A stretch of 64,000 bases of DNA, taken from positions 80,836,101-80,900,100 of the forward strand of contig NC_088300.1 in assembly GCF_032854445.1 (NCBI RefSeq). The letters are read 5' to 3'. This stretch comes from Liolophura sinensis. Its lineage: Eukaryota > Mollusca > Polyplacophora > Chitonida > Chitonidae. Each line of letters begins with the position of its first letter. Position 1 is the first letter of the stretch. The position numbers and the translations under genes are program-made. Below the pieces are notes generated by a model. That model did no database searches, was not told the origin of the DNA, and worked only from the letters and a program-made list of their open reading frames with translations. Below, in pieces: positions 1 to 64,000 of this stretch.

Positions 1-463
1 GGACTACATTACCCCTAGGACCTGGACTGCATTACCTCTGGGACCTAGACTACATTACATCTAGGACCTGGACTACATTGCCTCTAGGACCTGGACTGCA
101 TTACCACTAGGACCTGGACTGCATTACCTCTAGGACCTGGACTACATTACCTCTAGGACCTGGACTACATTACCTCTAGGACCTAGACTGCATTACCTCT
201 AGGACCTGGACTGCATTACTTCTCGGACCTGGACAACATTATATCTAGGACCTGGACTGCATTACCTCTCGGACCTGGACTACATTACCTCTAGGACCTG
301 GACTACATTACCTCTAGGACCTGAACTACATTACTTCTAGAACCTGGACTACATTACCTCTAGGACCTGAACTACACTACCTCTAGGACCTGGACTACAT
401 TACCTCTAGGACCTGGACTACATTACATCTAGGGCCTGGACTACATTACATGTAGGGCCTAGG
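1..463. repeat. 23-bp minisatellite
   Basis: About 20 tandem copies of a 23-bp unit, roughly GGACTACATTACCTCTAGG plus ACCT, continuing past the left edge. It lies in the intron downstream of Crk exon 2. I see no coding content. Confidence 0.95.
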
Positions 464-1575
464 GTTACAAACACTGGCTTCATCATTGTTCAATATATGC
501 AGTAGGCCATTCCTAGAAAGTCTGAAGAAGATCAGAGGGAGTATCACACCTACTGAGCAGCGGAAAAAGAAACACTGAATGATCTAATTTGCCAAGTGCT
601 CTTTACCTATCACTTGATAACCATCCTACACATCTAGTGTTCTCATTTCCTGAATTTTTTGGCATGTTTCTCCCACAATATGTTAGGTCTTAGCCTATTG
701 CCAATTCCTATTTGTAGCCCAGTATGGCAAGAATGGCGTACAATTACTATGAACCAGTCAAGCCAACAAGGACATTTCATTGCATGTCACAATAAATGTG
801 AACAGATGTATGTCACAATAAATGTGAACAGATGTAGGTCACAATAAATGTGAAGTTCAGGACTAATTTATGTCCACATTTATCACAATGGAAACCTGCA
901 ACACAAGGAAATGACTGTGTACTCATGTGGTTTTCATTAATACTTTGGCTTTTTCTCTCCATAATGAAACATTTTATGGTCTTACATATTTCTGCCCCAC
1001 ATACACGAATAAATCAAATACATTACATGTACACATGTAAGTGAGAGCTGTATAGTGCTACATTTTACCAATTATGTTCATGGTTGACCATTTTGTGGTT
1101 CACCACACTGTGCAATTAGCTGAATGGTTGATACAGTATTCTGAGGTTTTAGGATATCAGGAAATGATGTTCAACAAGTTCAGCATACGAAATGGACATC
1201 AGTTGTCAAGAAAACAATACCTGATGTCCTGTCACACAACAGGTTTTTCTATTATACCAAAAACCGACCAAGTGTAGCTGATCTACACTTAAATCAATCA
1301 GTTTGTATGCCGTTAGCTGGGCAAGTCATCGTTCAACAGTTTATACAAGAGGACGAAAGGCAGCAGGAAATGGAAGTTAACAGCAGTACTGAATAAATCT
1401 ATGAAATCCGTGAATACTGTCTCACAGTCTCGATATTACTTGGTGAGCTGAATGTAGCTATGTTTGCATTGGTTGTGCACATCAGTTTTTTTTGGAAGAT
1501 CATGTGACTGTGTGTTGAACAGTAAAAAAACAAGGATCAGTTTAAGAGGCATAATAGTACAAAATGACTACTCAC
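464..1575. other. Crk intron 2 (part), unique sequence
   Basis: AT-rich non-repetitive sequence downstream of the Crk SH2 exon in the minus-strand sense. A short direct repeat of TCACAATAAATGTGAA sits near 786-854. I looked on the minus strand for the rest of the SH2 domain and did not find it, so the next Crk exon probably lies left of the window. Confidence 0.6.
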
Positions 1576-1695
1576 TTGACACACAACACAAAGTCTCCTT
1601 TCAAAGTCTGGCTTTCTCGCACCAGGAAGACCCCCTCACTTTGGTCAGTCAGCATGTCATTGGTCTCATCACGGCTCATCGGTCCGAAGAACCAA
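1576..1695 (-). CDS. Crk: Crk exon 2, first half of SH2 domain
   Basis: 120 nt between a minus-strand TTTGCAG acceptor and a GTGAGTA donor. It reads WFFGPMSRDE, then GVFLVRESQT and GDFVLCVK. FLVRES carries the arginine that binds phosphotyrosine. The plus-strand reading frame over the same bases is only a shadow. Confidence 0.9.
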
Positions 1696-4600
1696 CTGCA
1701 AATGGGGAAATGTGTTGTCATATCAATCCCAATCATTACGTGAGACTGGCAGCTGAGCAGTCAGTAAAACAGTAAGACAACTGGACTAGTGGCTATATCG
1801 AGTACAGTGCACTTGTTGTTATCAGTACCCCAGATTCAGAAGTGAACAGGAGTACACACATACTGAACACTTCTCCACTGACATCACATTTAACACCTCT
1901 ACAGTTTCTACTTCCTAGATCCAAACAAAATGTAATACAATGATCTCCACTCAACAGCCTTCCATCTACTAGTCAGCAGCAAAAACCCCACCCTAGAGTC
2001 CTGGATCAACATCCCAATTGGGTCCATTTCCCCATACTGACGGAGATGAAATCATAACATACTGTACACATGTACATGGTACAATGTAAATGGATCCCCA
2101 TCTACGCCCTGTTATGCCAGAATATGTACTTAATCACATCCTGACAACATACAAACTCACTATTCTGTCAAACAGGCATGCCATACTCATAACATACAAT
2201 CATCTATTAATACAAATAATCTATTTATTAATATAGAACCGATTTATTGCCTATAGAACCCGCACTTATAGGCTTTCAGAAATCGGACCAGGATTTTCCC
2301 ACCACAGTATGAAAAGGAATTTATCATTTAATACACGTGTATTAACATGTATGACTTGAGATTCGAGATTTCACTTGTGCGGGACCGGAGCTTGATTCTC
2401 AGGCTGGAGACTGGAGCCCAGAGTCCCAGAATTTTGGGACTGGAAAACTTCCCAGATTTTTGACACTGTATTCCCGGCTTCCTGGGACTGGTTCCCACCA
2501 AGTGTCAACTGTTTCTGAATTCTTAAACTGGATCACAAATCACTATTCCCAATACTGGGACTGTTTCCCAATTCACAGTACAAGAATTTTCGCACTCTTA
2601 ATAAAATAGCTACTTATTGAGAATGCTTACCAGCAATTTGGTATCCTACATCCATCCATCCATCCTACAGCACTGACACCTGACATGTAGCACCTTTATT
2701 TAAGCTACAGCACCCTGCTAGTCACAGTGCCTTGCTGTGGCTAAGGTTGTCACAAGAGACTCTCACATCCATCCTACAGCACTGACATCTGACATCTTAC
2801 ACCTTTATTTAGGCTACAGCACACTGCCAGTCACAGTGCCTTTTTGTGTCTAAGATTGTCACAAGAGACTCTCACATCCATCCTACAGCACTGACACCTG
2901 ACATCTTACACCTTTATTTAGGCTGCAGCACACTGCCAGTCACAGTGCCTTTTTGTGTCTAAGATTGTCACAAGAGACTCGCACATCCATCCTACAGACC
3001 TGACATCTGATATCTTACACCTTTATTTAGGCTACAGCACACTGCCAGTCACAGTGCCTTGCTGTGGCTAAGGTTGTCACAAGAGACTCTCACATCCATC
3101 CTACAGCACTAACATCTGACATCTTACACCTTTATTTAGGCTACAGCACACTGCCAGTCACAGTGCCTTGCTGTGGCTAAGGTTGTCACAAGAGACTCGC
3201 ACATCCATCCTACAGCACTGACACCTGACATCTTACACCTTTATTTAGGCTGCAGCACACTGCCAGTCACAGTGCCTTTTTGTGTCTAAGATTGTCACAA
3301 GAGACTCTCACATCCATCCTACAGACCTGACATCTGATATCTTACACCTTTATTTAGGCTGCAGCACACTGCCAGTCACAGTGCCTTTTTGTGTCTAAGA
3401 TTGTCACAAGAGACTCTCACATCCATCCTACAGACCTGACATCTGATATCTTGCACCTTTATTTAGGCTACAGCACACTGCCAATCACAGTGCCTTGCTG
3501 TGGCTAAGGTTGTCACAAGAGACTCTCACATCCATCCTACAGCACTGACATCTGACATCTTACACCTTTATTTAGGCTACAGCACACTGCCAGTCACAGT
3601 GCCTTGCTGTGGCTAAGTTTGTCACAAGAGACTCGCACATCCATCCCACAGCACTGACACCTGACATCTTACACCTTTATTCAGGCTACAGCACACTGCC
3701 AGTCACAGTGCCTTGCTGTGGCTAAGGTTGTCACAAGAGACTCGCACATCCATCCTACAGCACTGACACCTGACATCTTACACCTTTATTTAGGCTACAG
3801 CACGCTGCCAGTCACAGTGCCTTGCTGTGGCTAAGGTTGTGACAAGAGACTCTCACATCCATCCTGCAGACCTGACATCTGACATGTAGCAGCTTTATTT
3901 AGACTGCAGCACACTGCCAGTCACAGTGCCTTGCTGTGGCTAAGGTTGTCACAAGAGACTCTCACATCCATCCTACAGCACTGACATCTGACATCTTACA
4001 CCTTTATTTAGGCTACAGCACACTGCCAGTCACAGTGCCTTGCTGTGGCTAAGGTTGTCACAAGAGACTCTCACATTCATCCTGCAGACCTGACACCTGA
4101 CATTTTACACCTTTATTTAAGCTACAGCACACTGCCAGTCACAGTGCCTTGCTGTGGCTAAGGTTGTCACAAGAGACTCTCACATTCATCCTACAGACAT
4201 GACACCTGACATCTTACACCTTTATTTAGGCTACAGCACACTGCCAGTCACAGTGCCTTGCTGTGGCTAAGGTTGTCACAAGAGACTCTCACATCCATCC
4301 CACAGCACTGACACCTGACATGTAGCAGCTTTATTTAGGCTACATCACACTGCCAGTCACAGTGCCTTGCTGTGGCTAAGGTTGTCACAAGAGACTCTCA
4401 CATCCATCCTACAGCACTGACATCTGACATCTTACACCTTTATTTAGGCTACAGCACCCTGCCAGTCACAGTGCCTTGCTGTGGCTAAGGTTGTCACAAG
4501 AGACTCTCACATCCATCCTACAGCACTGACACCTGACATCTTACACCTTTATTTAGGATACAGCACACTGCCAGTCACAGTGCCTGGCTGTGGCTAAAGT

Positions 4601-7600
4601 TGTCACAAGAGACTCTCACATCCATCCCACAGCACTGACACCTGACATGTAGCAGCTTTATTTAGGCTACATCACACTGCCAGTCACAGTGCCTTTTTGT
4701 GTCTAAGATTGTCACAAGAGACTCTCACATCCATCCTACAGACCTGACATCTGATATCTTACACCTTTATTTAGGCTGCAGCACACTGCCAGTCACAGTG
4801 CCTTTTTGTGTCTAAGATTGTCACAAGAGACTCTCACATCCATCCTACAGACCTGACATCTGATATCTTACACCTTTATTTAGGCTACAGCACACTGCCA
4901 ATCACAGTGCCTTGCTGTGGCTAAGGTTGTCACAAGAGACTCTCACATCCATCCTACAGCACTGACATCTGACATCTTACACCTTTATTTAGGCTACAGC
5001 ACACTGCCAGTCACAGTGCCTTGCTGTGGCTAAGGTTGTCACAAGAGACTCTCACATTCATCCCACAGCACTGACACCTGACATCTTACACCTTTATTCA
5101 GGCTACAGCACACTGCCAGTCACAGTGCCTTGCTGTGGCTAAGGTTGTCACAAGAGACTCTCACATCCATCCTACAGCACTGACATCTGACATCTTACAC
5201 CTTTATTTAGGCTACAGCACCCTGCCAGTCACAGTGCCTTGCTGTGGCTAAGGTTGTCACAAGAGACTCTCACATCCATCCCACAGCACTGACACCTGAC
5301 ATCTTACACCTTTATTTAGGCTACAGCACACTGCCAGTCACAGTGCCTGGCTGTGGCTAAGTTTGTCACAAGAGACTCTCACATCCATCCCACAGCACTG
5401 ACACCTGACATGTAGCAGCTTTATTTAGGCTACATCACACTGCCAGTCTTACATGTCATATATGTACGTTTAAATTTGTTTCATTTGGATTTGTTGTAGT
5501 TATTAGTATGTTAGTGTAGGAGCTCCGAAAACCTAGTAAGAGCACGGATACAGCTCTTTAGCTTAAGCTTCGCACTGCAGACTGCCACAAGAGACTGTCA
5601 CATCCTTCTGACATCTGGCATGTTACAGCTTTGTAAAAGGCTATAGCAGACTGCCACACTGGCTTTGTCTTACTGCGACAAGAAAGGGAAGACATCACAA
5701 AACACTTGCAGATGCCCATGGGCAATGACGAGCCTTTCAAGAGTACATTTTAAGTTGGGAATTTACAAGATTTTCAACACTGACATGTAAGAATCAAGTT
5801 AGATTCCAGTAAGTACAGAGTGGTGTCAATCCATAGACGAATCGATTTGCAGATTCACGTTGAAAGACAGACAGTCAGTTATAATGTGATGTTGGTCAGA
5901 TTTATGGGTGGAGAGGCAAAACAATAATAATAATAATAATAAAAATATGCAGGTAAGCAAGTGGGATTTAAAGGTGAAAACTTGTTGACTAAGAGTAAGG
6001 GGACTTACTGCTACAGCTACAGCCATCCTCTCATCCTCCACTATTGTAAGCATTATACGGCTATAATATTCTGTCTCACCTGCTGGTTTGGAGGGCAGCA
6101 GTCAAATTTGTCCTTAGTCACCGTATAACTGTTTCTATACATACTGTTTTTGTTTTGTTTGTGACGGCCTTGGGGAAGAACAGTTTTGTACAAACTGACT
6201 GAGTTTAGTCAGTTATCTTCAAATAAATAAAGACATTATTATTATCGTAGTCCCGCACATGTAATGCTTCATTTCATGTTATCAGTGGATTCACCGTGCA
6301 ACTGGAAAAGCATTATTTTTAGCAGTGATTTTAATTACTGGTTAAACACCTTAATGCATGCAGCTTTATTTAAATGTAGCTCAATGATAAACAATACCTG
6401 TGCAAGCCAATTACTGTAGGTATCAACTGAATACATCAATAACACCCTACAGTATGACACAGACACTAGTCTTATCTAATGTTTATCTACAATATGTCCT
6501 GTCCTTACCTACACTATGTCATTCAAGTAATCGTGATTTCAAATATGTGTTAATTTAAGTGAGCTGTAGATGAATCACTCTGTGAAAGGGAATATGTACG
6601 GTGAGAGATTATATTACCTTGTAGAAGTGGAACACACATGTATCCGCCTCATGCTTGTCAGATTTCAGGCTGTACAACTGGCGGACTGTATATCAGTAAG
6701 CTAACCTCAGCCATGCAGAGCAATAGATGCTGTCGCTCCCACATGCACATCAGCTCATAATTATTTTGTTAATGTTTTACTGAGTTTCTCAGTGCATTCA
6801 GGAAGTAAGGCATCATGTCAACCAAAACCACTTGGGGCTAGATTTTTTTTCCATGGCATTTGTGACATGACTGCTCCAGTGGATAAGTGCAACAGATCCA
6901 CACTATACATGTCACCTACACTGTAGGCACTGGTTTTTAATTAGTAGTATTTAAATATTAAGAATTACATGGGATATTCCAAAGTAACTTTTAAATTACT
7001 TAATTTAATTTTCTTTCAAAAAAGGTCAAAAGCCATAGTTTGAATATATATATTCAAGAGACAAGACTGATTTATTCGTTTGGTGTTTTATGCAATACTC
7101 AAGAATATTTCACTTAAAAAACGGTGGCCAGCATTTTGGTGGGAGGAAAATGGGCAGAGCCCTGAGGAATCGACCATGACTATCAGCAGGTAACTGGCAG
7201 CCCTTCCCAGATTATTTGATACATAATCACACAGCACTAAAATATACATTTACACTGAGGCCAAAATTAGGAAGCTGTTTGTTTGTATAGAAACATTGTA
7301 GGTCTGTTTGTTTTTTTGTTTTTTTTTATATAGTTTATTTTCTGAAGAATGGATCCCATGGGTGAACATAGACAGAATATTACAGGTGAAAGTTATTCTA
7401 AAGATTATTTAATACAAGAAAAACACTTGATGGGTGGTGAAGGGGTTTGGGAGACATGAACAAAGACACAGTTGAAAGCAGTGGGAGAATATTGTTCACC
7501 TATGTCTGTCACCTTTGTACAATTACCTGAGAATATGCCCAACTGGATTTTCTGGAGACTCGCAACTAACTAGTCTGTTGGCTCAAAGGTGCTGTTAGGA

Positions 7601-8593
7601 GCTACCTTAAAATCACTTCTTTTCGTTACACTGGTTTGAGAGAGTCCCCGTTTCATAAAGACTGAAGCTGCAGGCCCTTGTGAGACTCTTGAAATGCTAA
7701 TTCAGCTTAGTACAGATTAAACTGAATTTTTGTTTCTATTGTTTCCAAATTAAATTGTGACAGGTTATGTTAAAAGGAGAAAGCTTGAATGGCACATTTT
7801 CTAAAAGCGTGTAATAAAATTTACTGCAGGACCCTCAATCACTTTGGAATAACTTTATCGTCCTTCATAGACTGTTGTATATGCTTTATAATAAATCTCA
7901 TAGTAGATCCTCAAAATAGAATAATACACAGTCTGGCATAAAACAATCTCTCAGTCTGCTAAAAGAGAAAAACCTCAGGCCACTTTCACAAAACTTTGTG
8001 AGTTGCAATGTGCAACATAACGATGTGTCCTGTATATCCGTTCAGCACTAGTACAGGTCAACAGCAGCATAGTGTACACATGCTTGTGCTGGTCTTCAGC
8101 TCTATGTTTGACCTAGTTTCGAACAGGTGGTTGTAAAGCTGTCAAACCTTATACCCCTGTCAACTTGCGATGACAGGCAGGAAGGGTTTCACTACCAGTA
8201 TATTTCACCCTCAGTCAAACAGTTTTCTACTAAAATATCCAACAATAACTAGTTGCATCAAGTTCAAAGTGCTCTATTCCATACCCAGAATATGGAATTG
8301 TTCCTTAAACCAAATCAAAAGAATTCTTAAACATACATTCACAAAGCCTTGCAGGACTGTTTCTATCAGACAAGATGCTATACAGAACTAACTCACATGT
8401 GTTTGTGAAATCTGTACACAATAACCATAAAAAATGTACAGCATCTTCCCAAGAATACAACAAAACCCATATGCAATGCTATCCTGCACCTGGAGAAGTC
8501 TGTCACGTACATGTAGATTGGTTAAAGCCTTATCAAATTATCATTCACAGAATCTCACCTGAACTTATCATCCGGATCAAAATCTGAAGCCAT
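1576..8593 (-). CDS. Crk: Crk adaptor protein, 5' part (two exons)
   Basis: Minus-strand gene joined from exon 1 (8593 down to 8559) and exon 2 (1695 down to 1576). Together they encode about 51 residues: a short acidic leader beginning MASDFDPDDKF, then the first half of an SH2 domain with WFFGPMSR and the phosphotyrosine-pocket motif FLVRES. Crk proteins are cytoplasmic SH2-SH3-SH3 adaptors that link tyrosine-phosphorylated scaffolds to Rac/Rap exchange factors. The very short leader before the SH2 and the WxFGxxSR start are typical of Crk/CrkL rather than Src- or Grb2-type SH2 proteins. The splice junction splits a serine codon (AG|T), and both sites are GT-AG (GTGAGA donor, TTTGCAG acceptor). 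The second half of the SH2 and both SH3 domains would be left of the window. The gene is divergent from NUP210. Confidence 0.88.
1696..2642. other. Crk intron 1, unique part
   Basis: Non-coding sequence between Crk exon 2 and the 109-bp array. I see no exon on either strand. It contains imperfect short repeats of CCAGA/CCCAGATT type near 2400-2580. Confidence 0.55.
2643..5450. repeat. 109-bp minisatellite with 1.4-kb higher-order duplication
   Basis: About 26 copies of a unit of 109 bp (some 104 bp, lacking CACTG after CTACAG), each with CACTGCCAGTCACAGTGCC and GTCACAAGAGACTC. Two monomer families, TTTTTGTGTCTAAGATT and TTGCTGTGGCTAAGGTT, alternate. A marker variant CCAATCACAG recurs at 3481 and 4898, an offset of 1,417 bp or 13 monomers, so a block of the array was itself duplicated. 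It lies in Crk intron 1. Confidence 0.95.
5451..7068. other. Crk intron 1, middle part
   Basis: Non-coding. At about 5565-5700 there is a decayed monomer-like stretch (ACTGCCACAAGAGACTGTCACATCC) related to the array to its left. An (AAT)n microsatellite sits at about 5925-5942. No exon recognised on either strand. Confidence 0.55.
7069..7205 (-). mobile_element. SINE A copy, 3' part, reverse
   Basis: Reads in reverse as the shared SINE core: ACTCAAGAATATTTCACTT, then GTGGCCAGCATT and GTGGGAGGAAA, ending near CTGGCAGCCCTTCCCA. Matches the copies at 14755, 29876, 39085 and 56275. The tRNA-like head is missing. Confidence 0.8.
7206..8558. other. Crk intron 1, promoter-proximal part
   Basis: Unique AT-rich sequence with a T-rich tract near 7305-7328. 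I see no coding, RNA or repeat feature. Being next to the first exon it could hold intronic enhancers, but nothing in the sequence shows that. Confidence 0.5.
8559..8593 (-). CDS. Crk: Crk exon 1 (start codon)
   Basis: 35-nt coding part. The ATG (complement of 8591-8593) has an AAAATGG context. It encodes MASDFDPDDKF and ends AG before a GTGAGA donor. It is too short to appear as an ORF. The call rests on the in-phase junction with the SH2 exon and on likeness to the usual Crk leader (MxxFD...). Confidence 0.82.
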
Positions 8594-9003
8594 TTTGGGG
8601 GGACGGACAATATCTCTTTAGGGAATGTAAAATCTCCACACCACTTCGGATGAGCAGCTTGTCTCTTATAACGAATCACTGCGAGAATGTTTTGTCTGCA
8701 ACTTATCTCCCTTGTCTCAGAAACTGCAAACCACACCCATTGGACTTACAAAATCTGTAACTCCTCTGCGTCACAACTCACTGTCTTAAGACTTTCAAAG
8801 CAGACGAACACCTGGAGTGGACGTTTAGCTTCATGACTGTCATTTCAGCCAGGCCTGGCGACACAACAAAAATCACAAGTCGATGACAAAACAGACAACA
8901 GCAAACGGCATTTGGAATTGTTATGTCATGCTGGCCATTTGCAGTGCAACAGCCATGGCATAGATTGTTTCCTAGAACAAGCCGCTCCTAGGGAACTCGT
9001 GGG

Positions 9004-9011
9004 TATAAAAT
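9004..9011 (+). promoter_or_regulatory. TATA-like element for NUP210
   Basis: TATAAAAT, about 285 bp upstream of the likely NUP210 start codon. If used, transcription would begin near 9035 and the 5' UTR would contain a uORF. The match alone is weak evidence. Confidence 0.35.
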
Positions 9012-9087
9012 AACAGCCGCCAATGCACCATTAACTTTGACAACGTTCAGGAAGTAACCAGAAACCAACTCCCCCACCACTTACAAT

Positions 9088-9105
9088 ATGGCGGCAAATG
9101 ACTAG
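9088..9105 (+). promoter_or_regulatory. short upstream ORF (5 codons)
   Basis: ATGGCGGCAAATGACTAG, a five-codon reading frame before the NUP210 start. Its ATGGCGGC core also matches a YY1 site, a common element at housekeeping-gene start sites. It is a uORF only if transcription starts upstream of it. Confidence 0.35.
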
Positions 9106-9254
9106 GTTGGAGAGTATTTACGTGCAGACGAAAAATTTAAAGTATTTTGTTTTTACAAAGACATATACTGTGCCACACCAAAATACTGTAAAACGACATC
9201 AAAACTTCTTTTTTGTATTTTTGCAATAAATTATAAATTCATAACAAAGCAATG

Positions 9255-9269
9255 ACCTTTCGTTTGCAG
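9255..9269 (+). promoter_or_regulatory. possible 5' UTR splice acceptor
   Basis: ACCTTTCGTTTGCAG is a good pyrimidine-rich 3' splice site 21 bp before the likely start codon. If used, NUP210 has a 5' UTR intron and the in-frame ATG at 9252 is excluded. I could not identify a matching donor. Confidence 0.35.
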
Positions 9270-9290
9270 GATATGGCACATGAAACAAAA

Positions 9291-63703
<54,413 letters not shown>

Positions 63704-64000
63704 GTAAAACTGTCCTATCACTACTTTTTGACTGCTCCAGGTAAAAAATGATACAGCTGTCAACCTAATTATGAACTATACAGTTCAGTTTCAGCCTCCA
63801 GTTTCTCAGTATTATACCAGATATTTATAAAAAATAATTGGTTGCCCGTGCTTTGTTTGGAGCATGGGCTTCCTGACAAGGTTGCATTAATAGGACGAGT
63901 GCAGTGCCTGTTTATAATGTCGTCATTTCCTAATTTGCATATGCAGTAAGTAACATTTTCAAATTCTCCACTCTGCACTTCCTTGCGTCCTCAGCAGCTC
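63704..64000 (+). other. NUP210 intron 33
   Basis: Unique sequence. TTGCGTCCTCAG at 63983-63994 is a plausible acceptor; only six bases follow it, too few to confirm an exon. Confidence 0.4.

Larger units (their letters stand above)
8594..9290. promoter_or_regulatory. shared Crk-NUP210 promoter interval
   Basis: About 700 bp between two divergent start codons. Seen: a minus-strand CCAAT box (ATTGG at 8739-8743), a plus-strand TATA-like TATAAAAT at 9004-9011, a CCAAT at 9020-9024 and a YY1-like ATATGGCGGC near 9086. Both first exons should have their start sites here. Whether the two genes share one element or have back-to-back promoters cannot be read from the sequence. Confidence 0.65.

Noticed and set aside
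1464-1775. 103-codon plus-strand open frame
   Set aside because: Shadow of the minus-strand Crk SH2 exon at 1576-1695.
5826-6053. 75-codon minus-strand frame with a Leu run
   Set aside because: The leucine run comes from an (AAT)n microsatellite in Crk intron 1. No homology seen.

Overview
The window is eukaryotic nuclear DNA. It has GT-AG introns, tRNA-derived SINEs, a full-length non-LTR retrotransposon and a very high load of minisatellites. The SINE core, with a (TAAA)n-type tail, and the LINE, with an (ATTC)n tail, are of a kind I associate with molluscs, so a mollusc or close lophotrochozoan is my best guess; sequence alone does not prove this.

Two protein genes lie head to head. On the minus strand, the 5' end of a Crk-type SH2/SH3 adaptor gene has its first exon at 8559-8593 and its second at 1576-1695; the rest lies left of the window. 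On the plus strand, a NUP210 (gp210, nuclear pore membrane glycoprotein) gene starts at 9291 and runs off the right edge. I placed 33 consecutive NUP210 exons, ending at 63703. Their splice phases join cleanly except at exons 27 and 28, and they give about 1,307 codons, roughly the first two thirds of a family that is usually near 1,890 residues. The two start codons are about 700 bp apart, so 8594-9290 is a candidate shared promoter.

Layout: 1-8593 is Crk with 23-bp and 109-bp arrays in its introns; 8594-9290 is the promoter interval; 9291-64000 is NUP210. Intron 11 of NUP210 (26245-37383) holds a 112-bp minisatellite and an intact 5.9-kb LINE (30393-36310) flanked by a 13-bp target-site duplication. 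The LINE's gag-like ORF1 and its endonuclease/RT/RNase H ORF2 overlap at TAATG. Eight copies of one SINE and two of another are scattered through the introns. By eye, about two fifths of the window is tandem repeat, and many NUP210 introns have a private array.

The most unusual feature is that at least seven intronic arrays are built from the neighbouring exon boundary: each monomer carries a copy of the real splice site plus adjacent coding sequence. They flank exons 3, 7, 23, 25, 27, 29 and 30 and place rows of near-identical decoy acceptors or donors beside the true site. The extreme case is exon 27: about 112 of its roughly 140 nt, with the donor, is repeated about 19 times, and the copy attached to the real acceptor carries an extra G that breaks the frame.
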